From: Phlegmacium glaucopus
Lineage: Eukaryota > Basidiomycota > Agaricomycetes > Agaricales > Cortinariaceae
Reading direction: 5' to 3'
NCBI GenBank assembly: GCA_015039465.1
Contig: MU130372.1
Location: 226,322-290,321 of the forward strand
Length of the DNA: 64,000 nucleotides
The notes below the pieces were generated by a model that worked only from the letters and a program-made list of their open reading frames with translations, did not search any database and was not told the origin of the DNA. Position numbers and translations under genes: made by a program. The stretch's first letter is position 1; every line of letters begins with the position of its first letter. Shown here piece by piece: positions 1-11,098 of this stretch.

Positions 1-20
1 CACCGGCCATTCATGTTCAC

Positions 21-1330
21 TGGCGATGCAAAGGCTGAAACTAGTAATTCTTTCAAAGAATCCACGGGGTCATTTGATTATTATCGCAGTTTAAGTATGC
101 TTAGAAAGCTCTTGATAAATGTCCTTAGTCCATCAGCTCATTGGAATATGGTATCGAGATAGTTGTAGGTTACTCAGGCTAAGTCAAGCTTCAATCGCCC
201 TCGCCAACGGTAATCTCATTATCTTCGGCGGCTTCATAACTGTGAAATATGTGAGAGATTCGTCGACAAAGGCTGACTTGGTAGGTCCTCGTAAACATCA
301 ATCTGTAACGATGTCAACATCAGGAGCAGGGGGCAGTGCAGGCAGACGGGGGTACAACTGGAGGTGGCCAGGAAGGGCGGAGTAAGGTCAAATATTTATG
401 CACGTTGGGGNNNNNNNNNNNNNNNNNNNNNNNNNNNNNNNNNNNNNNNNNNNNNNNNNNNNNNNNNNNNNNNNNNNNNNNNNNNNNNNNNNNNNNNNNN
501 NNNNNNNNNNGGTGGAGGCGGCGGCAGAGTAGCTTCTTCCACCGGCGCCTCTTTTTGGGCTTCAGCTTGGTGTACGAGCTCAACGTAGCTCACTGAATCA
601 TGACTGAGTCGTTGCAAAAACGAAAAACCAAAGATGAATGAGTTACATTGTTACAAGGGAATAACCCCATCATCTCTTCCAAACCAATGCCCGTCCACCA
701 CTCTTCATCAATCTCCCTAATGTGTGGAATGAAATTTTGAAAGAATATGAGATGGAGTAGCTAGGAGCGAGAAGGAGTGACAGAAAACGCCGGTTGCTGT
801 TTGGGGCCTAAAAAAAACGATTAGACGAGTGTCATATTCTGTACAAATACATACCATATCATTAAAGGCTGGTCGACTGGTAGTAAAGGTTGGAGGACGA
901 GAATAGGCAGAGGCCGTGGTAGTGCAGCTGGAGGAGAGCTTCTGACCAAGCATCTGCAGAGGCAGAACCAGGATGTACAGTCCTACCATAAACAGAGCCG
1001 GCGGAAATAGCGGCTTGACAGCACTTAGAGCATGCCATAAAGTCAATGCAGCAATGTCGACCTTACCAACTGGCGTGTAGGCTGTACAAACTGACATGGT
1101 TGTTCCTTGTGAGTGTAATGGATGGAGTAACAATCATTCGTACCCAGAACCCGTCAGTTGAGCATGGACGAACTTTTAGGAAATTATGCACTTCATTGTG
1201 TGTACTGACCGCCGCATTAATATCGAGCTACCACACCTGAATCAGGTGCGGAAAGGAGCCGTTTTCTCATTGAGTCTGCTTGCAAGCCGAGAGAATAGCC
1301 TATTATCTCCGCTTCAATATCCGACTACGT
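21..1330 (-). pseudogene. Decayed Abp1/drebrin-like actin-binding gene (ADF-H plus SH3), copy A
   Basis: Read on the minus strand, this holds pieces of one protein in several broken frames. Near 1090-1200 there is a THNEV..NFLK-like stretch followed by HYTHKE. Near 1040-1085 there is AYTPVGKVDIAAL, and near 950-1010 AGSVYGRTVHP. A clean intron (GTATGT to TTTTTTTTAG) lies at about 800-855. An SH3-like end follows: REIDEEWWTGIG and GLFP around 660-735, then SYVELVHQAEAQKEAP near 555-600, across a second probable intron. A proline run enters the N gap. The order of linker, SH3 and YVELV fits fungal Abp1 (cortical actin patch protein). No single frame is open, so it is called a pseudogene. The family assignment comes from motif recognition only; another ADF-H/SH3 protein is possible. 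Confidence 0.55.
411..510. other. Assembly gap (100 N)
   Basis: Exactly 100 N bases. The gap sits in a proline-codon run of the Abp1-like pseudogene (the next bases are GGTGGAGGCGGCGG), so low complexity may have caused it. The true length is unknown. Confidence 0.99.
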
Positions 1331-1369
1331 GCCGTAATCTACCACGTTGACTCTGATCGTTAACGGGGC

Positions 1370-2985
1370 TGACTGGATCGCAGAAGATACTCTGAAAGAT
1401 CAACGCAAGCGCTTAATGCACCAGCAACGGGTTAGTACCTGACTTCGTTTGGGCCATGCTGCATGGCATTCTGACTGTCCACTCGTTCATTAGGCTCCCA
1501 TGACCCAACCAAGAGCTTGATCTTCATGACGATGGATGTGTTCCTCTGCCGTTCTTCGATCAAAATATCCAGCAGCCAACACATGTTAATATTTGGAAAT
1601 CCAAAAGAAAGAAACGCGAAACTATCGTTGAACGCTCAGGTTCATACTACTGCTACGGTCCACATTACCACACCAGTAGTAAATCGGATTACCTGGGTTT
1701 CGACATAGTCAGAGTCATAGCAGGGGAGTCGTACTTGCTTCAATTGATGCTAGTCACTGTCCGACTACCCCCACCCAGGCCATGACTAGGGTTGGACCAA
1801 CGAATTCGATGTCGACTTCGTTATTATCAGCTTCTTCGTCTTTTTCGTCATCTTCTACAATGCCAACAGCGACTACTTTATCCACTGCAAGATTTCCTTC
1901 ACCAACATCTTCTACATTAACTACTATAACGGCGGCCACGGTTACAAGCAGACCAAGAGTCCGAGCTGTCACTACAACCATCAACCATCACTTCATCACA
2001 ACGACTACAGCCTCTTTCTTTTGTATCTGCTTATACACCACGCGATCCTCAGCAAAACCAATAGTCATCCCCGTTCTGGCCTCTCTACATGGAAACCCAA
2101 GCTTAAACCCACGGCAAAGACAATATTCAACTTCAAATTCCAACTTGAATGCGACGCAGGGTTAGATGCCTTCGACGCGTAATTCTCCGCTGTCTGACTT
2201 TTGTTCGATGATGATCCATTTGCTCATCTTACCGAAGGAGCTGTTATTGGGTTTGGGGCGGAGGCGAAGTTGGGAGTGGATTGGGAGATATGAAAGCACC
2301 TCGTTCGCCTTTGGTGAATGACGATCATGAGCGTGAATATGAACATGAACTTGAGGAAGGGCTGGTTGCTGGGGTTGGCGATAGGTACGCGTTGTTTTCC
2401 GTTTCGATTCTCTATGTAATGACCTTGTTTATTCTAGGTCCAACCGCGGCTTCAGGTTCAAACACCACTCTGATTGCAGTGCTGCCACTTCCAACCACAG
2501 TTCCTCGTACCAGTTCGAAGGTTTCGGCCAGAGGTCCAGTTTCATCAACAGCAGCTACTACTAAATTCCGGTCTACGCCATCACGAGGGCCTCATTCCCT
2601 TCTACTGCCTCTCATTATGGTGGTGTCCCGTCCAGTGGGTCAAATAGTTCTCACGATCCAAGTAATTCAAGCACCTGAAAACCACAACGACAACCACCTA
2701 CATAACTCGCTACCTGCCATTCCATTTTCTCAGCCATTCCTGATGATGAACATCAAGTCCTGAATGTACATCAATGACAGTTAGTTCATTGGAATGGCCA
2801 GTAATCGCTGTTCAAAGTCATTGGTAAAAACCGCGAACTTCTTCCTCAGGGACTCCTTAATTCTACCTCGGGAACCCGGTCAAACCAGCGTTCGAGATCA
2901 GACAAAGCTGTGCATTAGTCTTCCCTCAGCCTCCTTCTCTAACAATACTTTCCATGCGGCATCTAGATCGGACATTCCACAATAC
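1370..2985. pseudogene. Unassigned decayed segment between Abp1-like and SSRP1-like remnants, copy A
   Basis: This segment is conserved with 30153-31307, so it is part of the duplicated unit. It contains a Ser/Thr-rich plus-strand reading (about 1782-2165), an acidic minus-strand reading over the same bases, and a plus-strand reading ending in a plausible intron (GTACGC near 2385 to CTAG near 2437). Its last 90 bases carry a minus-strand reading that is best kept in the other copy (see 31218-31320). I do not recognise a family, and neither strand is clearly coding, so no function is proposed. Confidence 0.35.
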
Positions 2986-2989
2986 GATT

Positions 2990-4500
2990 AAAACAAAGGC
3001 TGAAATTGGTCAGATCAGTGGAGATTTGATTCTGAGCTTCGAGGAGGTGTTGGTATTGACGCCTTGAGGATGGATGATATGGACGTGCTCCCAGATTTTT
3101 TGATATTGGGAAGGAAAACCTATGATTACAAGGTCCTTGATCAATCCTTTGCCCGGTTCTTCCCGTTACCCAAGGATGACCAACATATTCGTACGTTTCC
3201 TTTTCCAAATCTCTCGCAAACATCAACTAACCGTCGAAATCCAGTTGGGTTTGAGTACGCCCATCCAACAGAATCAGACCTTGTATCAATAGTTCACGCG
3301 GGAAGAGGAGAACTCCGCAGAGCGAGTAAGTGGTTATGAAGATACAGAGAGAAATTGTCGACCTTATTTACTTCAGTGAGGACCTTGCGAAATACGACGG
3401 ATTTACGAAGGTTCGACATACGTATTCGTATCCAGTGTTTTCCGGGCTGGGGAAGAAAATCGTTGGTTCAGCAAGTTTCCAAAAGTTTTTCCACCTTTAA
3501 TTAGGTGTCGGAAAAGCCTAATGTCTCTTTCTCTAGCGAAGACACCCATGTTTCAAAGCCAACCTCGAACGTTATATCTTCTTCGTCCTCCAAACAACCC
3601 ACTCCGATCGAGATCAACGATATCCGCCAAGATCTTCTCTCGCGTAGGTGCTGGTGCAGGAGCCTTAACTGCATGAACCTTCGACCTTAATCGTCATCAA
3701 GAGTGCACAATTTTTACATATATAAATAGGGATCAATATGAAATAACCGAGACGTATTTGAAGGATAACAAAGTGAGGGTGAAGAATGAAATGGGTACCG
3801 ACGCCGATTTACCGCTTGTGTGGCATGTGCAGTTGCTAGCGACGATGACGATGGCGACGATACGCAGAATGTCATCAGTTCGGATTCTGATTGGGGAAAA
3901 GTCTGGACAAAAGAATGTTTCGAGGGTAGCGAGGAAGAATGGTGGGTTGTTCCTTTATTTCATGATTTTTCTTACTTAGATCGTGATGTTGCCTTTTCAC
4001 AGGGCCGTAAGGCTGCGGCTCTGATTCTGGATCCCCGAGCGATAGCGATTCAGACTCTTCAGGTGCCAAGACAGCGTCGGACGCTAGTGGAGATATCGCT
4101 TTGACCAGAGATACTAAGAAAGGGAAAAGGTACACATACATCGTCTGGGAACAAGGTCAAAACGACGAAAAAGAAAGGTGCAGCTTCCGCTGCTGGTAGC
4201 GGTGCGGATGAAATTGACAGCAAGCCGAAGCCGAAGCCAAAGCGCAAGCCTAAAGCGAAGAAGGGTTCGTACGACGACGCTATGGATGAGGATGAAGATG
4301 GAGGCAGACCGAAACCCAAACTCAAGACTTCTGCTTCAGCTGTTAGTTCTTCAAGAAATTGAGATCAACGTCCAAGCAGATGAAGAACGACGACGACGAT
4401 ATGATGGATGTCGACGATGAGAATAGACCCCGCCCGGAACCTAAACCAAAGAAGGAAGTTGATGTTGAAGCTGAAGCTGAGCTCCCAAAAAGAAGAAGAC
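2990..4500 (+). pseudogene. Decayed FACT-complex subunit SSRP1/Pob3 fragment, copy A
   Basis: SSRP1/Pob3 is the histone-chaperone partner of Spt16 in FACT. This fragment starts in the middle domain: FHNTIKTKAEIGQISGD, then LILSFEEVLVLTP, DMDVLPDFL, KTYDYKVL and FPLPKDDQH. Further on come QPTLIEI-like and VRVKNEMGTDADLPL readings. An acidic, serine-rich and then Lys/Pro-rich tail follows (KPKPKAKRKPKAKKG near 4225-4265 and KNDDDDMMDVDDENRPRP near 4380-4430). Frames break several times, for example TGA where the family has the Arg of PRGRYD near 3067. The N-terminal half is absent. Assignment is by recognition of the very conserved central motifs. Confidence 0.72.
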
Positions 4501-4599
4501 GGGTTAATTCCTTGTTTTCGTATCCTTGTTTCTTATCTTTCGACCACGGTCTGGTGTCAAATGCATCTTTTTGTATCTTCAACCACGGCAGGCCCAGGG

Positions 4600-5340
4600 C
4601 ACAACCTTTGTCTGTATAGAACGGTTATCTCAAACTCTCTTGGCAGATCTAAAGAATAACAAGAACAAGTCTCGGCGACATTTCTCGAAGACAAGTCCAA
4701 CATGAATCAAAAGCTATTACTTGTTCAAAAAGACAAAATAATCAACTAAGTAGAGCCGGTAGAGCCGCCTTCCAAGATGTAAACTAGATGCATGCCGGAC
4801 TGGCCAAGTTACTGCTACCGTTCTGTCCAAGGGTCACTTTAGCTACGGTGCCTGTCCCCTTCGCTGGACGCCTTCTACCCTAGTTTATTAGTTGATCTCG
4901 ACAAATGAAATTTCTTTGACTGTTTTCCAAAAGGTTGTTGAGTACAATGGTTTGATTCATGATTGGAGGAATGGACGGAAATTGCGTCGTGTTGTTTGTC
5001 TGTTGAAGGAATTTGGATCTGCAAACGACTTCCTGTAGCGTTTAGACGTGACAGTGATATAGTACTAGTACTTGGTGGGGGGATTACATTCATTCTTTAG
5101 AAGCAGATTAACGTGTTTAAGTTGGTGACAAAGAAAAGTAGGGAGTCCGACCAGCCAACCGATCAGCGAACAAAGTTCTGGAGCAAGGGCAATACAAGCA
5201 ACTTGGATTGGTCGGACTTGAAACTTACCTAAGGAAGACCGGAGTAGTAAGTGGAGCAAACAGCGCTCGCACTTATATAATCAAGAGCGCCTTTCTTCTT
5301 GCCTCCCATCACCCACCTTGACGGCTGTGTATCGAGCACC
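4600..5340 (+). promoter_or_regulatory. 5' region and promoter of NLR1
   Basis: No gene is seen here. The stretch is largely shared with the regions upstream of NLR2 (15640-16523) and NLR3. A TATATAA box at 5274-5280 lies about 60 bp before the NLR1 start. The corresponding sequence of NLR2 and NLR3 reads CTTATGATCAAG, so this TATA box is missing there. NLR2 and NLR3 also carry about 250 extra bases (16190-16440) not found here. Confidence 0.5.
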
Positions 5341-8300
5341 ATGAAGCGCATTTTCAACAAATACAAGAAACCAAAATATCCATCTGTGAACATCACCAAT
5401 GCTCTTGATTCAAACTCTCGATCAGCAGCTTCGACATCGATGGCAATCATAACTAACACCGCTAATCCCATGCCATCCGTCCCCACTAGTGCTGCGACTA
5501 CGAGTCTTGAAGTTATTCAAGCCACTGGTGTTAACGTTACTGTGAGTTTTCGACTTGGCCCAGCACATTGATAATAATTAGCATATTTACGCAATCGTCA
5601 ATTAGACTGGCCATGAACGCCAACTCTCCGCGTCGGTTTCCGCTTCGGCAACCAATGATCGTGCTCCTGTATCACGTCTGGAAGACTCCCCACCTGATGC
5701 CATAACGAAAGCGAACTCGGGATCTACGGAAGCGGAAAAAAATGCCTCCGTGAGTTACTCACACCCTGCGACTCTGCTCGGCTATTCCTGATGATCAACA
5801 GACTCAGCCGTCTGGCTCGGGTTTCTTTGCGAATGCCCAGAATGTACTCATTGCTGGTGGCACCTTTGTAAGCCTTTTCGTCGACTGTGTACATCAATTA
5901 CCAATAATTGTATGTAGTATAACATTAACGTTCTCCCTGCCAATGCTGGTGAAGGGCAGGCGAAGATCCCCGTACCTCAGAAACCAAATTCGAGTCAATT
6001 CTTTATCGGACGGACAGATGCACTTGACAAGCTCAGAAGTATTTTTGTTCATCGTGCTGATGGTGGACTGATGTCAAGGCGCTCTTGTCTCCTCTGGGGA
6101 ATGGGAGGAATTGGAAAGACCCAGATCTGTCTCAAGTTCATAGAGGAAATGTCTAACAAGTAAGTGTCTTCACTCATCCACAACACTGGCTTCATTTCTT
6201 GTTCTAGTTTTTCACATGTGTTCTGGGTTGATGCCTCCTCTGTTGAGAGTATCACAATGTCTCTCAAGGGGATATCTAGTATTGCTACCCAAGCTTCTGG
6301 TATGGATGACTCAGTTCAGTCTACTCTCCAGTGGATATCTTCTATCCAGGAGGAATGGTTGATTGTGTTTGATAATGCTGATGATCCTCCTCCAGAGGTG
6401 GTGGCCAAGTTCATTCCTCCAGGTAACAGAGGTAATATTATGATTACCAGTAGAAACAGATCCATGGGAAGGGTCATATCATTTAAGAACATGATTGAGG
6501 TTTGTGAAATGGAGGAAGTAGATGCTATAATGCTGCTCCTCAAGGCTAGCTGTTTGGATCAGGATCCATTAGCTGAGCATTTGGATGCTGCTAAAAATAT
6601 TGTTGTTGAACTTGGCTGTATCCCTCTTGCTGTTGAGCATGCTGGTGCTTATATTGAAGCTGGGAACTGTGATATCAACAGATATCTGAGACAATTCTCC
6701 TTGCATCGTCAGACTCTTATGTCAGATGCTACATTCACAGGAGCATCAGATTATAATGACACAGTGTATGGTACTTGGGATCTATCTTTCAAGGAGATAG
6801 AAAAGAGAGCCAGTGGGAAATCCAGTGTTGGAAATGCACAGGCAGCCCAGGCTGCAATTCTAATTCTTCAAATATGTGCTTTCTATCATCATAGCAATAT
6901 TTCTAGGGACATATTCAGATCTGCTGCTGAGGAGTCTAAGGAATATGTTGTTGATAGTGAAGTAGCTGAAAGGCTACCTCAGGCAATCACTTTTCTAGAT
7001 CACACCCTACTTGAATTGGACAGTGATGGTCAATGGGATGACTTCATCTTTGGACAAGGCATTGGTGTGCTTCTGTCATTCTCCTTGATGAGAAGAGGAC
7101 AATCATCTGAAATGCTGTTTATTCATCCCTTGGTGCACTGCTGGAGTCGTGAGCAAATGTTGAAATCTGAGCAGCAAAGAATGTGGCAGATAGGAAGCAT
7201 AATATTGTCTTGTGCAATCCCAGACAGATTGTCAAGTCAGGATTATGCATTACGGCGATTGATATTTCCACATATCAAAGCAAATGAGTTACATGGAAGG
7301 CAGATGGGACTTATCAGGGATTACTATGATGATAAATATACAAATTTTGCACTAGTACTGATGGAAAATGGTGATTGGAACGGTTCAGGGCAGTTTCAGA
7401 TTCAAATCATGGAGATGAGGAAGAAAGTGCTTGGTGCAGAACATCCAAGCACCCTCATGGGCATGGGAAGTCTGGCACACTCATACTATAATCAGGGAAG
7501 ATGGAATGAGGCAGAGCAGCTAGAGGTTCAAGTCATGGACATGAGGAAAAAGGTGCTTGGTGCACAACATCCAGACACACTCTTAAGCATGGGAAATCTG
7601 GCAAACACATACTGTAGTCAAGGAAGGTGGAATGAGGCAGAGCAGCTAGAGGTTCAAGTTATGGACATGAGGAAGAAAGTGCTTGGTGCAGAACATCCAA
7701 ACACCATCATAACCATGGGAAATCTAGCAAGGACATACCGTAATCAAGGAAGATGGAATGAGGCAGAGCAACTAGAGGTTCAAGTCATGGACATGAGGAA
7801 GGAGCTGCTTGGTGCAGAACATCCAGACACACTCTTAAGCATGGGAAATTTGGCAAGCACATACCGCAATCAAGGAAGATGGAATGAGGCAGAGCAGCTG
7901 GAGGTTCAAGTCATGGATATGAGCAAGAAAGTACTTGGTGCAGAACATCCAAGTACTCTCATAATTATGGGCAATCTAGCAAACACATACCGTAATAAAG
8001 GAAGATGGAATGAGGCAGAGCAGCTGGAGGTTCAAGTCATGGATATAAGCAAGAAAGTGCTTGGTGCAGAACATCCAAGCACCCTCATAATCATGGGGAA
8101 TATAGCAAGCACATACTCTAATCAAGGAAGATGGAATGAAGCAGAGCAGCTGGAGGTTCAAGTCATGGGTATGAGGAAGAGGGTGCTTGGTGCAGAACAT
8201 CCAGACACACTCTTAAGCATGGGAAATCTGGCAGACACATACTGTAATCAAGGAAGATTGAATGAGGCAGAGCAGCTAGAGGTTCAAGTCATGGACATCA

Positions 8301-8986
8301 AGAAGAAAGTGCTTGGTGCAGAACATCCAAGCACCCTTATGACCATGGGAAATCTAGCAAGAACATACCATAATCAGGGAAGGTTGAATGAGGCAGAGCA
8401 ACTAGAGGTTCAAGTCATGGACATGAGGCGGAAGGTGCTTGGTGCAGAACATCCAGAGACACTTTTAAGTATGGGAAATCTAGCAAACACATACTGTACT
8501 CAAGGAAGGTGGAATGAGGCAGAGCAGTTAGAGGTTCAAGTTAAGGATATGAGGAATAAAGTGCTTGGTGCCGAACATCCAGACACCCTCTTAAGCATGG
8601 GAAATCTAGCATACATATGCCACAGCCAAGGAAGATGGAATGAGGCAGAGCAGCTGGAGATTCAAGTCATGGACATGACAAAGAAAGTGCTTGGTGCAGA
8701 ACATCCAGACACACTATTAAGCATGGGAAATCTGGCAAGTACATACCGTAATCAAGGAAAATGGAATGAGGTAGAGCAGCTGGAGTTTCAAGTCATGAAT
8801 ATAAGGAAGAAGGTGCTTGGTGCAGAACATCCAAAGACCCTCATTACCATGGGACATCTAGCAAAGACATACCATAATCAAGGAAGATTGAATGAGGCAG
8901 AGCAGCTAGAGGTTAAAGTCATGGATATCAAGAAGAAAGTGCTTGGTGGAGAACATCCAAGTGCTGTTCCCATTGTCAAAGTATGA
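5341..8986 (+). CDS. NLR1: NB-ARC / TPR STAND receptor (intact)
   Basis: Five exons: 5341-5541, 5606-5749, 5802-5867, 5918-6159 and 6208-8986. All introns are GT-AG and 46-64 nt, giving 1143 residues. Residues 1-115 are a polar tail starting MKRIFNKYKK. Residues about 120-142 form the motif FFANAQNVLIAGGTFYNIN, followed by a NB-ARC ATPase. Walker A is GMGGIGKT (198-205), Walker B WLIVFDNADD (268-277), then ITSRN (297-301), a GLPL-like GCIPLAVEHAG and a winged-helix HPLVHCWSRE. About 12 full and one partial 42-residue TPRs follow (kinesin-light-chain type, core VLGAEHPDTLLSMGNLA). Such proteins act as intracellular ligand-activated switches. Compared with its paralogues the last repeat is fused by a deletion to former 3' UTR, so it ends SAVPIVKV. 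Ligand and output are unknown. Confidence 0.88.
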
Positions 8987-9279
8987 ATATATTTGTAGTC
9001 TACTTCAATTCAAATTTCAGACATGTTTTCAAAGAAGAACTTACCTTTTAACTTTCTGTGGAGAATGTACAGTTAGTCACCACTACTGAGAAATATTCAA
9101 AATACATATTAGATCATCACCAAGATAAGTTACATAAACCAGTTTCTGAAGTATTCCATTGGCTGGAAGTTGCACAAATGGCATTTTGGCAGGGATATGG
9201 CTAGACATTGCTCATCTGTAAGGGCCTTGGTGTGCAACCAAATCAAACAACTGTGAGACATAGTTACAATATGTGGTAG
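8987..9279 (+). other. 3' flank of NLR1
   Basis: No gene. About 110 bases after the stop (TTTGTAGTCTACTTC, then CTTTCTGTGGAGAA) are shared with the 3' flanks of NLR2 (about 20695-20770) and NLR3 (about 38890-38965), so they mark the conserved transcript end of the family. Confidence 0.5.
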
Positions 9280-9890
9280 TGTTACATTCCATCACACGTT
9301 ACTCCAGTCTGACTCCGTTGGAGTCGTTTCTGGTAGTCTGTACTCCGTTCCAGTACTTTCCCTTGTCTCCGACTCTACTCCTCCTACGTCCGACTCCGAG
9401 ACTTCTCCGTATCATTCCGACTCTTCCAACAATATCCCAAACCCCTTACCACACCTTTGTCATAACAACTATTCCTTTGTCATCACTTTCCCACTATCAG
9501 TTCAGCACACCAGCCATGGATTATTCACCTAAGAATGCAGGACCTTTTCGGGAGCAGAATGCAGCACTTATATTTATATTCTATATTTCGGTTGCAATTC
9601 CTTTTATATTTAAAGTACTCAAACTTGTATGTTTTCCCTTAGTTTGAATATCAACTTATTTTCCTCCTCTTGTTTTTCCCTCTAAGTCACTGAGGTCTTC
9701 CGACTTGTTACTTTCCTCTTCCGTTCCAAAATCAGGACACCTTAGGAGCTGGGTGGCACAGCACACACGCTGAGGCCAACATCCTTTCCGGGTTACTGTT
9801 CCGGTTCCGTTCCGTCCATTCCATCCATTCCGTCCGTTCCATCTGTTCCGGAGTAACTCCGACGTGACTTCTTTTGTTTTAAACTTAACA
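9280..9890 (+). mobile_element. Solo LTR, family L1, TSD GGTAG
   Basis: Begins TGTTACATTCC and ends AAACTTAACA (TGTTA/TAACA termini), 611 bp. It is flanked by the direct repeat GGTAG at 9275-9279 and 9891-9895. The same element recurs at 11480-12057 (inverted), 25652-26230, 53331-54463 and, truncated, 50259-50696. A 5-bp duplication and TG..CA ends are hallmarks of LTR retrotransposon integration. No internal coding region is attached. Confidence 0.92.
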
Positions 9891-11059
9891 GGTAGAGAAT
9901 TTAACATCATCCAAACATGTTGCAGAAATGAATAATTGGATTATTATATTGCTTGAAAGTTTCAGTCCACCAGATAAAGAAAGCAAAGCCACCTTAAAAA
10001 CCACATAATTACCATTTTTATCATAAAATTTCATTCACTATATGTTCATATGATGCTATAATACATTTATCATACAAAAGCATCATACAAATGAGCAAGC
10101 TTGTTTCACATGTTGTCATGACATGTCAGTGGAGTACTAAATAAATTTATGTAATCTACAGCTGTGGTGGGAGTTACACCCCAACAAACTGAACCAAGTG
10201 AACCAGAACTTTGGTTTGGTTCTGGTGGTTCCAGTTCTTTGCGTCAATTTAAAATAAAAATAAAAGGACTCATTTGGGACTCATATATGCCATGCTCTGC
10301 AATGGCCCTCTAAAGCAGGTTACCCTTTGATTTAATCTGGCTACAATTGTTATCTATTTTTACTCAGCTACCTACAGACTAGCTCTGGTATATAAACCCC
10401 CCAGCCTCTAGATAGCCCTTTAGTGAATTCAAACTACTTTAACCTCATCTTTTGAGTTCCTGTTTGTGCAGAAACAAAACCTCTGTTATGTCAAGTCATC
10501 ACAGTGGCAAGAGGGTCCTGGAATTAAAAAATGGCATGGGGTTGGTAAATTTTTTTAAGGCATTTTGGCCTACCCCCCCTCCTTCCAAAAAGGGTATGTT
10601 CTCATCCAAATTAGGTATGTTTTGATGGGATGTAGTTGGATCATCCAGTTATAGGTGGTCTCCATATGTTTTCTGACTCTCCATATGTTTTTTAACAATC
10701 TTTTACTATCACTTAAAAACATATATAAGTTATAACCTGGCCCAGAAAGCAAAAATGAACTGTATATAGCTATTTAATAATGATACAAGGGCAGAAATAC
10801 TGTCTAGTAGCAGGAAATGTGTGTTTAAAGTGATATTAGAATTCTTTTTTAAGCCCTCAGTACCCTCCTTGGGTCATGGACTAAAATCCTAGGACCCTTG
10901 CACAGCAGTCACACTTTTGTCACAGAACAGGTTGTGTCCAAAACCAGCAGGTTGTGTCCAAAACCAGTGTGGGAATGATCACATCTTCCATCAAGTTGAT
11001 TGTAGGTAGGCATTTTTCTCTGTATATATATATATATATGAATCCTATGGGAACCCGGA
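9891..11059. other. Intergenic, no gene recognised
   Basis: AT-rich, with no convincing open frame. It contains a short GGTTC/GAACC-rich patch at about 10180-10240 that resembles the subterminal repeats of the hAT-like MITEs here. It also has a direct tandem copy of CAGGTTGTGTCCAAAACCAG at about 10927-10966 and an AT dinucleotide run at about 11023-11039. Confidence 0.4.
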
Positions 11060-11098
11060 CTGTCAAGCTTCCAAAGGCTTTGATGAACATGTCATAGA

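Noticed and set aside
1782..2165. Ser/Thr-rich 127-residue frame as a real secreted protein
   Set aside because: The paralogous segment at 30212-30790 has a different frame structure, the reverse strand is equally open, and there is no signal peptide. It is treated as part of a decayed segment.
7420..8986. Regular 126-bp repeats that could look like a CRISPR or minisatellite array
   Set aside because: The unit is a multiple of three, stays open in one frame and encodes TPR helices. There are no unique spacers.
9273..9647. Open frames of about 120 residues repeated at 9273, 11690, 25614 and 53289
   Set aside because: They lie entirely inside solo LTRs of family L1 and owe their conservation to the repeat, not to coding.
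10156..10250. A further hAT-like MITE with GGTTC repeats
   Set aside because: There is a GAACC/GGTTC-rich patch but no matching terminal repeat or flanking duplication. It is too weak to call.
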